Shown here: positions 49,450 to 58,590 of the stretch, one piece after another | Position numbering within the stretch: the stretch's first letter is position 1 | How the letters are laid out: each line of letters opens with the position of its first letter | Assembly (NCBI RefSeq): GCF_004135205.1 | Contig: NZ_CP035490.1 | Span: forward strand, 2,311,501-2,375,500 | Reading direction: 5' to 3' | Source of the DNA: Hahella sp. KA22 | GTDB lineage: Bacteria; Pseudomonadota; Gammaproteobacteria; Pseudomonadales; Oleiphilaceae | Length of the DNA stretch: 64,000 nt | The notes under the pieces: model-generated | Databases searched by the model: none | Seen by the model: only the letters and a program-made list of their open reading frames with translations | What the model was told of the DNA's origin: nothing | Program-made: the position numbers and the translations under genes

Positions 49450-51462
49450 ATGCAAAAGTTTCAGCTTAAAGCGAATTATCAGCCGGCGGGCGATCAACCC
49501 GGCGCCATCGCCGGATTAGTAGATGGACTGCGCGACGGTCTGCTGCACCAGACATTGCTGGGGGTTACCGGCTCAGGGAAAACGTTCACCATGGCCAATG
49601 TCATTGCGGAAATGCAGCGTCCCGCTATGGTGATGGCTCACAACAAAACCCTGGCGGCGCAGTTGTATGGGGAATTCAAAGAGTTTTTCCCAGATAGCGC
49701 AGTGGAATACTTTGTCTCTTACTATGATTACTATCAGCCGGAAGCCTATGTGCCGTCTTCCGACACTTATATCGAAAAAGACTCTTCCATTAACGACCAC
49801 ATTGAGCAAATGCGTCTGTCGGCGACCAAAGCGCTGATGGAGCGTAAAGATGTGGTGATCGTCGCCACTGTCTCCGCAATCTATGGTTTGGGCGATCCGC
49901 AGTCCTATAAAAAGATGATGTTGCACCTGGATCGGGGCGACAAAGTCGATCAGCGATCTTTGTTGCGTCGGCTGGCGGAATTGCAGTACACCCGCAACGA
50001 CCTGGAGTTGCACCGGGCTAACTACCGGGTGAGGGGGGATGTCATTGATGTGTTTCCTGCGGAATCCGAATCGGACGCGCTGCGTATTGAGCTGTTTGAC
50101 GACGAAATTGAATCGCTGTCCTGGTTTGATCCTTTAACGGGAGAGGTGTACCGGCGAGTGCCGCGGGCGACTATCTATCCGAAAACTCACTATGCCACGC
50201 CGCGCCAGGTCATACTGGATGCGACGGATCAAATAAAGACGGAGCTGCAGGAGCGTTTGCAGCAGTTTCGCGGTTCCAGCAAGCTGCTGGAAGCCCAGCG
50301 GTTGGAAGAGCGCACCAAATATGATCTGGAGATGATGTTCGAGCTGGGATACTGCAACGGCATTGAGAACTACTCTCGATATCTGTCCGGTCGTCAGGCG
50401 GGTGAGCCGCCGCCTACCTTATTTGATTACCTGCCTTCCGACGCCCTGCTATTTATAGATGAATCTCACGTGACGATTCCGCAGATCGGCGCTATGTATC
50501 GCGGCGACCGTTCCCGGAAGGAAACGTTGGTGTCCTATGGATTCCGACTGCCCTCTGCGCTGGATAATCGTCCTTTACGCTTTGACGAGTGGGAGCGCCT
50601 GGCTCCGCAAATGATTTTTGTCTCAGCAACGCCTGGTAACTATGAAGCCGATCATCAAGGGCAAGTGGTGGAGCAGGTCGTGCGCCCCACGGGCTTGGTT
50701 GACCCGGAAATAGAAGTATTGCCGGCATCCACTCAGGTTGATGATTTATTGGGGCAGATTCACGAACGCGTGGCCCGTGACGAGCGTGTGCTGGTGACCA
50801 CGCTGACCAAGAGAATGGCGGAAGATTTAACGGACTTCCTGTTGGACAAAGGCATTCGTGTGCGTTACCTGCACTCGGATGTGGAAACCGTAGAGCGGGT
50901 CGAGATTATTCGCGACTTGCGACTGGGCGAGTTTGACGTGCTGGTGGGCATCAACTTGCTGCGTGAAGGTTTGGATATGCCGGAGGTTTCCCTGGTCGCC
51001 ATTTTGGATGCGGACAAAGAGGGCTTCCTGCGTTCGGACCGTTCGTTGATTCAGACTATCGGCCGGGCGGCGCGGAACGTACGCGGCAAAGCGATCTTAT
51101 ATGCGGACAAAATCACGGGCTCCATGCAGCGAGCGATGGATGAAACCGAGCGTCGGCGTAATAAACAGATCAGCTATAACGAAGAGCATGGCGTTGTTCC
51201 ACGCGGGTTGGACAAAAAAGTCGCTGACATTATGGAAGGGGCGCGCGTTCCCGGTTCCAAGAAAGGCGCTTCACAGCGCAGAGTGGCGGAAACGGCCTCT
51301 TCTTATAATGTGGAGACCGAAGCGAGAACGCCGCAGGAATACGCGAAAATGATACAGAAGCTGGAAACCGCTATGTACGAAGCCGCCCGTAATCTGGAGT
51401 TTGAGAAAGCCGCGCAGTTGCGGGATCAACTCAAAGAACTGAAAGAAAAAGGCCTGCAATAA
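49450..51462 (+). CDS. uvrB: excinuclease ABC subunit B
   Basis: A 670-residue nucleotide excision repair helicase-like protein. Walker [11 protein letters not shown], the beta-hairpin region [18 protein letters not shown], Walker B LFIDESH, and helicase motifs V and VI ([26 protein letters not shown]) are present. The C-terminal UVR motif (about 632-667) that recruits UvrC is intact. It receives damaged DNA from UvrA. The start lies in a 133-base gap to the divergent aminotransferase gene. Confidence 0.98.
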   Translation: MQKFQLKANYQPAGDQPGAIAGLVDGLRDGLLHQTLLGVTGSGKTFTMANVIAEMQRPAMVMAHNKTLAAQLYGEFKEFFPDSAVEYFVSYYDYYQPEAYVPSSDTYIEKDSSINDHIEQMRLSATKALMERKDVVIVATVSAIYGLGDPQSYKKMMLHLDRGDKVDQRSLLRRLAELQYTRNDLELHRANYRVRGDVIDVFPAESESDALRIELFDDEIESLSWFDPLTGEVYRRVPRATIYPKTHYATPRQVILDATDQIKTELQERLQQFRGSSKLLEAQRLEERTKYDLEMMFELGYCNGIENYSRYLSGRQAGEPPPTLFDYLPSDALLFIDESHVTIPQIGAMYRGDRSRKETLVSYGFRLPSALDNRPLRFDEWERLAPQMIFVSATPGNYEADHQGQVVEQVVRPTGLVDPEIEVLPASTQVDDLLGQIHERVARDERVLVTTLTKRMAEDLTDFLLDKGIRVRYLHSDVETVERVEIIRDLRLGEFDVLVGINLLREGLDMPEVSLVAILDADKEGFLRSDRSLIQTIGRAARNVRGKAILYADKITGSMQRAMDETERRRNKQISYNEEHGVVPRGLDKKVADIMEGARVPGSKKGASQRRVAETASSYNVETEARTPQEYAKMIQKLETAMYEAARNLEFEKAAQLRDQLKELKEKGLQ

Positions 51463-51473
51463 AAGAAGAAGTA

Positions 51474-52997
51474 ATGGCGTTATTACAATTATATTGGCCC
51501 TACCTGATGGCGGGGGGGATAGGGCTTGCTCTCGCGTTGCTTGCGTTGATGGGGATGATGAGACAGCGCCGTCAGCGGAGAGAACTTGAGCTGCGCAATG
51601 CTCAAATAATGGAAAAACTCCTGGCTCGTGAAGATGAAGTGACGCGTCTTCAGGATGCGTGTGCGGAAAAAACGCAACGCTGTGAGTCCCTGCAGCGGGA
51701 AGTTGGTTTGCTACAACAAAGTAACGCTGCGGTGAAAGCGCGGATGGAGTCTATCCATGAACGTTATGTTAGTGCGGAGGCGGCGGCCAGAGACAAAGAC
51801 GCGGATTTATCTGAGTTAACGCAAGCGCTTAGCGCCGCGCAGAGTGAGCTGGCGTCTTTGAAAACCGCAGCAGCGAAGGAACAGTTGCATCATCAGGAGA
51901 AGCTGAAATTATTGGAAGCGTCACGTGAGGCGCTGACGCAGGAATTTCAACTGTTAGCGAATCGCATCTTCGAGAGTAGCACGCAGAAACTGTCCGAGTT
52001 CAGCCAGAACAATCTGAAGACCATTCTTGACCCCTTGAATACGCAGTTGAATGACTTCCGTAAGAAAGTGGAAGACGTATACGACAAGGAAGCGCAGCAG
52101 CGTTTCTCATTATCTGCGGAAATCAAAAAGCTACAAACGCTGAACGAACGTATCAGTGACGACGCCATCAAGCTGACCAATGCGCTGAAAGGCGACAATA
52201 AAGCCGCGGGGACCTGGGGAGAAGTCATTCTGGAGCGCATCCTGGAGCGTTCCGGGCTGGTGAAAGGGCGCGAGTACGAAGTGCAGAGCGCACAACGAAA
52301 TGAGGCTGGGCGCCGTATTCAACCGGATGTGATTATTCGTCTGCCAGAGAACAAAAACGTCGTCGTCGACTCGAAAGTCAGTCTGGTGGCCTATGAGCAA
52401 TATCATAACGCTGCGGACGACAGCGCCCGCATGGACTACCTGAAACAGCATGTATTGTCTGTGCGACAACATATTAAGGGATTGAGTGGTAAGCGCTATC
52501 AAGACGCTTTGGGTCTGAACTCATTGGATTTTGTACTGCTGTTTATCCCAATCGAAGGCGCCTTTGCGGCGGCGGTGCAGGGAGATCAAAGCCTGTTCAA
52601 TGAAGCATTTCAACAGAATGTGGTGATTGTCTCTCCTTCGACGCTTCTCGCTACTTTGCGCACCATTCACAATATCTGGCGCTATGAGCACCAGTCTCAA
52701 AATGCGCAGGAAATCGCGCGGCAGGCTGGTTATCTGTACGACAAGTTCGTCAATTTCGTACAGGATCTGGAGGAAGTTGGCCAGCGCTTGCAGCAGACAC
52801 AAGGCGCCTATGACACCGCCATGGGGCGCTTGGCTACTGGGCGAGGCAACTTGATTACCCGGGTGGAGAAACTGAAGCAGTTGGGCGCGCGCGCCGGTAA
52901 GCAATTGAGTGAATCTACGCTGCAGCGGGCGCAAATGTCGGAGGAGGGCGACTCCCGAACGGCGTCTCTCTCACTGGGTGACGGCGCTGGTTTATGA
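51474..52997 (+). CDS. rmuC: DNA recombination protein RmuC
   Basis: A 507-residue protein: an N-terminal transmembrane helix (about 5-25), a long coiled coil (about 35-165) and the RmuC nuclease-like domain (about 175-470) with TWGEVILERILERSGL and RIQPDVIIRLPENKNVVVDSKVSL. RmuC limits inversions at short repeats. It starts 11 bases after uvrB and overlaps the next gene by four bases, so the three form an operon, mostly genome maintenance. Confidence 0.95.
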   Translation: MALLQLYWPYLMAGGIGLALALLALMGMMRQRRQRRELELRNAQIMEKLLAREDEVTRLQDACAEKTQRCESLQREVGLLQQSNAAVKARMESIHERYVSAEAAARDKDADLSELTQALSAAQSELASLKTAAAKEQLHHQEKLKLLEASREALTQEFQLLANRIFESSTQKLSEFSQNNLKTILDPLNTQLNDFRKKVEDVYDKEAQQRFSLSAEIKKLQTLNERISDDAIKLTNALKGDNKAAGTWGEVILERILERSGLVKGREYEVQSAQRNEAGRRIQPDVIIRLPENKNVVVDSKVSLVAYEQYHNAADDSARMDYLKQHVLSVRQHIKGLSGKRYQDALGLNSLDFVLLFIPIEGAFAAAVQGDQSLFNEAFQQNVVIVSPSTLLATLRTIHNIWRYEHQSQNAQEIARQAGYLYDKFVNFVQDLEEVGQRLQQTQGAYDTAMGRLATGRGNLITRVEKLKQLGARAGKQLSESTLQRAQMSEEGDSRTASLSLGDGAGL

Positions 52998-53752
52998 CGG
53001 AATGGTTTGCGGGCCTTTCCGGGCTCGAAGTCGCAACGCTGTTAGGGTGCAGTTTCCTGGGTTCGATGTTGACTGCAGCGCTCGGTGTTGGCGGCGGCGC
53101 TTTTCTGATCGCAGTGATGGCGGATATTGTGCCGCCGTTAGCTCTGATTCCTTTGCATGGTATTGTGCAAATGGGCTCCAACGTTAGCCGGGCGGCCTTA
53201 ACCCGCAAGCACATTCAGCCGCGTACGATAGCTTTCTTTTTAAGCGGCGCCCTTATTGCCGCGCTCGCTGCTGTCTGGCTATTGGGGCGCGTCGACCCCT
53301 TGTGGATTCCCCCGCTGGTGGCGCTATTCATCATCTGGCTGTGTTGGGGGCCTATTCCTGAGCTGGGACTGGGGAAAACTAAAATAGGTCTGTTCTGCGG
53401 CGGTTTATTGACGACACTGGCCACAATGATCGTTGGCGCAACTGGTCCCCTTGTGTCGGCTTGGCTTGGGCGTAGTGGCGTTGACCGCTGGACTTACACC
53501 GCTAACTTCTCCAGTTGTATGACGGCGCAACATTTGTTGAAAATTATGGTGTTCGGGGTGGCTGGGTTTGTGTTCACCCCCTGGCTTCCTTTGTTGGGTT
53601 TAATGGTGCTGGCGGGGTTTCTAGGCACTAAAGTCGGCTTGAAAATTCTCGGTAAACTGCCCGAAGCGCGTTTTAAATCACTGTTCAAATGGGTGCTGAC
53701 GTTGTTGGCGCTGCGTTTGTTGTGGCTATGGTGGCGAGGATTCTCCGCCTGA
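52994..53752 (+). CDS. TSUP/TauE-SafE family transporter
   Basis: A 252-residue membrane protein with about eight hydrophobic helices, in two similar halves, each with a glycine-rich opening (LGVGGGAFLIAV; ATGPLVSAWLG). The family (formerly DUF81) exports sulfite, sulfonates or related anions; the substrate here is unknown. It overlaps the rmuC stop (ATGA) and so belongs to the uvrB-rmuC transcript, but a functional link is not obvious. Confidence 0.88.
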   Translation: MTEWFAGLSGLEVATLLGCSFLGSMLTAALGVGGGAFLIAVMADIVPPLALIPLHGIVQMGSNVSRAALTRKHIQPRTIAFFLSGALIAALAAVWLLGRVDPLWIPPLVALFIIWLCWGPIPELGLGKTKIGLFCGGLLTTLATMIVGATGPLVSAWLGRSGVDRWTYTANFSSCMTAQHLLKIMVFGVAGFVFTPWLPLLGLMVLAGFLGTKVGLKILGKLPEARFKSLFKWVLTLLALRLLWLWWRGFSA

Positions 53753-53893
53753 AATGCTGAACCTTGAAGATGAATTCAGTCAGGGTTCAGGTAAGAAAGG
53801 ATGTAATAGCGATAGTAATGACAAATCCGCCTGTAGCGCTGACGATGCGCCCCAGGTGGGAGATGAATAACCCAGAGTGGTTGAGGTGGTTTA

Positions 53894-54721
53894 ATGGAAA
53901 CCTATGATAGTTTGGTCTCCACAATTGCATTAATGATGGGCGTGTCCTGGGCCAGCGGCGTGAACCTGTATGCCGCAGTGCTGATGCTGGGGCTGGGCGG
54001 CGCCACCGGACATATCGATTTGCCGCCGGATTTGCAGACTCTGCAGGATCCGCTGGTGATCGCAGCTGCCGGATTTATGTACTGTGTGGAGTTCTTCGCG
54101 GACAAAACCCCTGGCGTGGACAGTGGTTGGGATGCGCTGCATACCTTTATACGCATCCCTGCCGGCGCGGTGCTGGCGGCGGGAGCAGTGGGGGATATTT
54201 CACCAGCGTTGCAGATCGCGGCTGGACTGGTCGGCGCGTCGATGGCGGCGACGTCTCACGCCACAAAGGCAGGTACGCGCCTTGCGATCAATACTTCACC
54301 TGAGCCTTTTACTAACTGGGCGGCTTCTATTGGCGAGGACATCATGGTTCTGGCCGGTCTGTGGGCGGCGTTGAATCACCCGTTTGTTTTCCTTGTGTTA
54401 TTGGGCTTATTTATTGCGCTGGCGATTTGGTTGCTGCCGAAATTATGGCGATTCCTGAAGCTGGTGTTGCGCAAGATTGGCGGTTTTCTGGGACTGGTGG
54501 ATAAAGAGAAGGAGCCTTCTCCTTCTGTGGGGAGTTACCAATTTGGTTCATTTTCCACGGCTTCCGGCCCTTCTACACCCAGCGATGCTGACTTTACGAC
54601 GCCAAATCCTGCGATTGAGGATAATCTCAGCCGGATTAAAAAGCTGAAGGAGTTATTGGATGCTGGAGCGCTCACGCAGGAAGAGTTTGAGGCGGAGAAA
54701 AAGCGCATACTTGGACCATAG
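53894..54721 (+). CDS. DUF4126-like membrane protein with SHOCT tail
   Basis: A 275-residue protein. Residues 1-190 have about four or five hydrophobic helices with SGVNLYAAVLMLGLGG and SHATKAGTRLAIN, the pattern of DUF4126 proteins as I recall it. A polar linker (about 205-240) precedes a C-terminal SHOCT motif (RIKKLKELLDAGALTQEEFE), a short helical hairpin used for binding partners or oligomer formation. Function unknown. 140 bases after the TSUP gene, possibly with its own promoter. Confidence 0.75.
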   Translation: METYDSLVSTIALMMGVSWASGVNLYAAVLMLGLGGATGHIDLPPDLQTLQDPLVIAAAGFMYCVEFFADKTPGVDSGWDALHTFIRIPAGAVLAAGAVGDISPALQIAAGLVGASMAATSHATKAGTRLAINTSPEPFTNWAASIGEDIMVLAGLWAALNHPFVFLVLLGLFIALAIWLLPKLWRFLKLVLRKIGGFLGLVDKEKEPSPSVGSYQFGSFSTASGPSTPSDADFTTPNPAIEDNLSRIKKLKELLDAGALTQEEFEAEKKRILGP

Positions 54722-54734
54722 CCAATAACTAAAG

Positions 54735-54769
54735 GGAAGCGCCGTGGGCATACCGTTCAGGGCGCTTCT
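54735..54769. terminator. possible terminator between convergent genes
   Basis: GGGAAGCGCC and GGCGCTTCTC arms around a 14-base loop; it overlaps the stop codon of the CDF gene. T-tracts are weak. Confidence 0.45.
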
Positions 54770-55908
54770 CTCCAGACTTTGATCTCGCCCAGCCAAGCCA
54801 GATCGGCGGTACTTTCCCGCATGCTTTTTACTATCTCCCGGGAAAGATGGTCCTCGTTTTCTGTAATCATTACTTCCACATGCACTTGGCCATTGATGTA
54901 GTGCAAAATCAGCCGCTTGATTGAGTCTTCGGGCGTCAGGTCGCGCCAGCGTTGTCGCAGGATCTCTGTCACATCTTGGCGTAGCGGCAATAGCGGCGAG
55001 CCGGCCCGTTTTTTGCCGTCAGTGTCGTTCTCTGTGTCTATGTGGTAGGTGATGTCGCTGATATGCTCAAACTTCTCTTGAATCTTTCTCGCGACATGCA
55101 CGCCAATATAGTGCCCCTCAGAGACGCTTAGCGCTGAGTCCACTTGTAAGTGCAGGTCAATAACAATGTCCGGTCCCACATAACGTCCGCGCAGATCATG
55201 CACGCCGCGAACGCCTTCCACTGACAGCGCAAGTTCCCGAAGAGCGCGGACCTGTTCCTCTGGAAGCGCGGTTTCCACCAGCTCTTTGACGCTTTTGCCC
55301 GCCAGCTCAATGCCAATCTTGCCGACGAGGATCGCCACAATAATCGCCGCCACCGCATCGAGCCAGGGGAAACCGGCAATAACGCCGAGTAATGCGACCA
55401 GAACGACAACCGAGGAAAGGGCGTCGCTGCGTGAATGCCAGGCGTTGGCGATAATCAGGTCGGAACGTAGTTTCTTGCCGATATCCAGCGTGTAGCGATA
55501 GATCCATTCTTTACCGGCGATAGACAGGGCTGCCGCCAGTAGCGCTGGCCATCCAGGAGCGACTTGGGCGTCTTGCTCCCACAGGCGCAGAATGCTGTCA
55601 TAAGCCATGGCCCCGGCGACGGCGATAAGCATGGAGCCCAGCACCACCGTGCCCAGCGTTTCGAATTTTCCGTGACCGTAGGGATGCTCTCGATCGGGCT
55701 TCTGGTGGGAGTAGCGAGTGATGACAATCACCAGGATATCCGTTCCCGCATCAGTGAAAGAGTGGATACCGTCCGCCACAAGCGCGTGAGACTGTGCGAT
55801 GACCCCGACTATGATTTTCAACAACCCCAGCGCAATATCCAGAATCATTCCAATCAAGGTGACGCGATGGGCGGCGCGAGTCTTTTCGGCGGGGGTAGAG
55901 TATGTCAT
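54757..55908 (-). CDS. cation diffusion facilitator (divalent metal efflux)
   Basis: A 383-residue CDF-family antiporter with six transmembrane helices (residues 15-215) and a long cytoplasmic C-terminal domain. Metal-site residues appear as DGIHSFTDAGTD (HxxxD) in helix 2 and NAWHSRSDALSS in helix 5; this HD-HD set is the one used for Zn/Fe/Mn/Co. The loop DREHPYGHGKFE is the family signature. The C-terminal tail (about 290-383) is longer than in FieF. Proton-driven export of zinc, iron or similar is expected; the metal cannot be assigned. Confidence 0.93.
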   Translation of the reverse strand: MTYSTPAEKTRAAHRVTLIGMILDIALGLLKIIVGVIAQSHALVADGIHSFTDAGTDILVIVITRYSHQKPDREHPYGHGKFETLGTVVLGSMLIAVAGAMAYDSILRLWEQDAQVAPGWPALLAAALSIAGKEWIYRYTLDIGKKLRSDLIIANAWHSRSDALSSVVVLVALLGVIAGFPWLDAVAAIIVAILVGKIGIELAGKSVKELVETALPEEQVRALRELALSVEGVRGVHDLRGRYVGPDIVIDLHLQVDSALSVSEGHYIGVHVARKIQEKFEHISDITYHIDTENDTDGKKRAGSPLLPLRQDVTEILRQRWRDLTPEDSIKRLILHYINGQVHVEVMITENEDHLSREIVKSMRESTADLAWLGEIKVWREAP

Positions 55909-56016
55909 GCTGCTGTTTTACAAAGCTTTATCGTGAGAGCGATGAAGAATTGTAGCATGTTCCAACTATCCTGCGCAGGAGACGGTGGTTACGTGGGATG
56001 GGGCTGAGGATAATAG

Positions 56017-56046
56017 TTGAACCAGAGGCTTTAAGTTTTTTATACT
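56017..56046 (+). promoter_or_regulatory. probable promoter of the PilZ gene
   Basis: TTGAAC, 18 bases, TATACT, 44 bases before the start codon at 56090. Five of six and five of six matches respectively. Confidence 0.55.
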
Positions 56047-56089
56047 GGTCAAAAAATAACCATAATAAATAGCGGAAAAGGTGCATACT

Positions 56090-56359
56090 ATGAGTTCCCA
56101 CACAGAAAGGCGTCGTTTTGAACGACTACCCGCGTCGATGAGCGTTCTGCTTGATCACCCTGTGACAGGGCTCCACGAGTTGAAAACAGTAGATCTTTCC
56201 GAAGGCGGCGTATTGGTGACCGGTGACTTTACCGGTAATGCCGAGGTCGGAGATCTGGTTTCATTGAAAGTCGTTGGCTTGTTGCAGGAACGCAGTCCGA
56301 CTGTCCCGTTGAAAGTGGTGCGCTGCGGCGCTAATGAAATGGCTTTGAACTTTGTTTGA
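56090..56359 (+). CDS. single-domain PilZ protein
   Basis: An 89-residue stand-alone PilZ domain. The c-di-GMP binding pattern RxxxR is seen as RRRFER near residue 5 and D/NxSxxG as DLSEGG near residue 40. It should bind c-di-GMP and act as an adaptor. The ATG at 56090 has AAAAGG at good spacing; a GTG three codons upstream is less likely. It has its own promoter and terminator. Confidence 0.88.
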   Translation: MSSHTERRRFERLPASMSVLLDHPVTGLHELKTVDLSEGGVLVTGDFTGNAEVGDLVSLKVVGLLQERSPTVPLKVVRCGANEMALNFV

Positions 56360-56416
56360 TGCCCGCCATTGCATTTATCGGTTAAACCCACGTTAAACAT
56401 TTTCAGTTGAGACACA

Positions 56417-56441
56417 AAGGGGAGCGACAGCTCCCTTTTTT
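56417..56441 (+). terminator. intrinsic terminator of the PilZ gene
   Basis: GGGAGC-GACA-GCTCCC followed by six T, 60 bases after the stop. Confidence 0.9.
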
Positions 56442-56455
56442 GTTGTTCTGACGGC

Positions 56456-56464
56456 TGTGGATAA
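56456..56464 (-). promoter_or_regulatory. DnaA-box match
   Basis: TGTGGATAA, exact complement of the consensus TTATCCACA. A two-mismatch copy (TGTGGAAAT) lies at 56504-56512. Confidence 0.5.
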
Positions 56465-56739
56465 CTCGTCATGCTCTATAAATGAATGACTTACATATAA
56501 ATCTGTGGAAATCCCGGCGAACTTTCCCGTATTTCGCGCCAAACCTAAGCGGCGATTTCGGTAGATTTGAGTATCCTATTCCGGTGCAAAAAATGACGCT
56601 ATTCCCGGATTCGGGGAACCAGGGTTAATAAGTGGTTGAAATTTAAGCGCAAAAAATAGCTGGTTAAAAAGTGATCAAATCGCTGGGAGAGCTGGAATTT
56701 CGTGGGGTCTGAGATTTTTCCCTACCGATATTAACAAAG

Positions 56740-56762
56740 TTATCCACAGATTTAGTGGATAA
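56740..56762. promoter_or_regulatory. paired DnaA-box-like inverted repeat
   Basis: TTATCCACA at 56740-56748 is an exact consensus box; AGTGGATAA at 56754-56762 is a one-mismatch box on the other strand. Together they form a perfect 8-base inverted repeat (TTATCCAC / GTGGATAA) with a 7-base centre. Only the sequence is seen; DnaA binding is inferred. Confidence 0.5.
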
Positions 56763-56978
56763 ATTACAGTTCTGTCACAGATATCCCCAACATGTAGTGA
56801 CTAGTGGTCAAAAACAGTGCAAAACGCGATGTGAAGTTACTTTTCGTGAGAAGCAGGAGCCGATAGGCGTCGCGCGGGTAATGGGAAATAAACCTTTTAA
56901 TGCGATTCTGGTTGGTTATAATACCGCGCCTGAAGTTCACCCCTCTTTTAAACTGTTCTACAGCAGTGGAATAGCCTT

Positions 56979-58004
56979 ATGTCATATCAGTTAGCCCGAC
57001 AGTTTCTGTTTCGCCTTCCAGCGGAAGCCTCCCATAATATTTCCCTGAAAATGCTTAAGATGGCTGATAACGCCGGCATGTTGGGAATGTTTATGCCCCA
57101 AATGTATTCCCGGCCGGTCGAGTTGATGGGAATTACCTTCCCCAACGCGGTGGGGCTGGCGGCGGGATTGGATAAAAACGGCGATTACATCGATGGCCTG
57201 AGTAAGCTGGGCTTTGGCTTTATCGAAGTCGGCACAGTGACTCCCAAGCCTCAGGACGGAAATCCGCTGCCGCGGCTATTTCGCCTGGAGGAACGCAACG
57301 CAATTATTAACCGCATGGGATTCAACAATTATGGCGTTGATTACATGGCGGAGCGCTTGCGCAAGAAAAAATACGACGGGGTGATCGGCGTTAATGTCGG
57401 AAAGAACAAAGACACTCCCGCCGAGGAAGCTGCTTCGGACTATATCACCTGCATCAATAAGGTGTATCCCTATGCTTCCTATATCACGATCAACATCTCT
57501 TCGCCTAATACCCCTGGATTGCGCGCACTCCAGTTCGGCGACTCCTTGCGCAGCATGTTGCAGGATATCAAGGACTGTCAGGAGCGTTTGAGTCAGCAGC
57601 ATGGGCGCTATGTGCCTTTTGTCGTAAAAATCGCGCCTGACATGTCTGACGACGAGGTGCATATGGTTGCGCGCACCCTGTTGGACTACAACATGGACGG
57701 CGCCATCGCCACGAACACCACTTTGTCGCGCGAGGGCGTTGAGAGTCTGGCTCATGGAAAAGAGCAAGGCGGCCTGAGCGGCGCGCCGCTGACCAAGCGA
57801 TCCACTCATGTGGTGAAAGAGTTGTGCGCGGCGCTGGAAGGGCGGATTCCTGTCATCGCATCCGGTGGAGTGATGAGCGCCCAGGATGCGGTGGAAAAAG
57901 TACGTGCTGGCGCCAAACTGGTGCAGGTGTATAGCGGCCTTATCTATCGAGGGCCGGTGCTCGTGCGGGAAGCGGCTGAAGCGATTGGCGGTCTGGAGGG
58001 CTAA
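56979..58004 (+). CDS. pyrD: dihydroorotate dehydrogenase (quinone), class 2
   Basis: A 341-residue class 2 enzyme. The N-terminal amphipathic helices (residues 1-35) bind the inner membrane and quinone; the barrel has [13 protein letters not shown], the FMN contact [13 protein letters not shown] and the catalytic serine region [11 protein letters not shown], and VGASGGVMS-like [12 protein letters not shown]. It oxidises dihydroorotate to orotate. The gene order pyrD-rmf-rlmL matches Pseudomonas. It lacks a strong ribosome site. Confidence 0.97.
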   Translation: MSYQLARQFLFRLPAEASHNISLKMLKMADNAGMLGMFMPQMYSRPVELMGITFPNAVGLAAGLDKNGDYIDGLSKLGFGFIEVGTVTPKPQDGNPLPRLFRLEERNAIINRMGFNNYGVDYMAERLRKKKYDGVIGVNVGKNKDTPAEEAASDYITCINKVYPYASYITINISSPNTPGLRALQFGDSLRSMLQDIKDCQERLSQQHGRYVPFVVKIAPDMSDDEVHMVARTLLDYNMDGAIATNTTLSREGVESLAHGKEQGGLSGAPLTKRSTHVVKELCAALEGRIPVIASGGVMSAQDAVEKVRAGAKLVQVYSGLIYRGPVLVREAAEAIGGLEG

Positions 58005-58015
58005 CCCCTCAATGA

Positions 58016-58036
58016 AAAGGCCCGCGATGCGGGCCT
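58016..58036 (-). terminator. terminator shared by pyrD and rmf
   Basis: GGCCCGC-GAT-GCGGGCC hairpin; on the minus strand it is followed by a short T run, so it suits rmf best. Confidence 0.7.
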
Positions 58037-58084
58037 AAATGGGGTTGGGTGAACCCCTCCTTTATGAATGAGTGTCTAGGTGAA

Positions 58085-58294
58085 TCAGGACGCTATGCCA
58101 GGGCTTCTATGTATCCCTGATACGCCGGTGTAACCATCCCAATGGTCCGCTCGGCCGTCGCGCCAGCCGTTAATCCACTCTTGACGCATTTGAGGATTGG
58201 CGGCGGGACATAAATCTTTTGACCGGCCGCTTACGCCGGCACGGTAACCCTTGAGGTACGCTCTTTCGAACATATCGCGCTTCTGTCTTCTCAT
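58085..58294 (-). CDS. rmf: ribosome modulation factor
   Basis: A 69-residue basic protein. The N-terminal 55 residues match RMF: MRRQKRDMFERAY, GYRAGVSGRSKDLCP and INGWRDGRADH. RMF joins 70S ribosomes into inactive 100S dimers in stationary phase. It has about 14 extra C-terminal residues relative to E. coli. Its position between pyrD and rlmL, on the opposite strand, is the pseudomonad arrangement. Confidence 0.93.
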   Translation of the reverse strand: MRRQKRDMFERAYLKGYRAGVSGRSKDLCPAANPQMRQEWINGWRDGRADHWDGYTGVSGIHRSPGIAS

Positions 58295-58590
58295 TCTTTA
58301 ATGACCTCACCAATTTCTGGGTTAGACAGGAATTCAAACAGATAAACTTTTGAATCGGAATTTGGACTAGAAAGCATCTCCTTATCGTCTGATCGTGTAC
58401 GAGGGATATATATCAGAGTAATAGCGCTACACTTTCAAGTTAAGCCAAATTTAATTTCGATGTACACGAATTATTTCATCTATGTGACGGTTTTTTTATA
58501 GTTTTGTGGAATTAAATACGGTTAAGCGCTTGATCGCCTTAGAACCGTCTTTAACCCTTGATATGCAACGATTTGTAACGGCGTAGGAAT
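58295..58590. other. intergenic region between rmf and rlmKL
   Basis: About 300 AT-rich bases between divergent genes, expected to hold both promoters; I could not assign either. No gene or repeat noted. Confidence 0.4.

Larger units (their letters stand above)
56360..56978. other. long non-coding region upstream of pyrD
   Basis: About 620 bases. It starts with the PilZ terminator, then is AT-rich with several DnaA-box-like 9-mers (separate entries). An ORF at 56755-56994 has no convincing ribosome site and resembles no protein I know. Confidence 0.6.

Noticed and set aside
56360-56978. Replication origin oriC
   Set aside because: DnaA-like boxes are present but none of the usual origin genes (dnaA, dnaN, rpmH, gidA) are near and the flanking genes are pyrD and a PilZ protein.
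56755-56994. 79-residue ORF overlapping the pyrD start
   Set aside because: No convincing ribosome site, no recognisable motif, and it overlaps the pyrD start codon and the DnaA-box pair.
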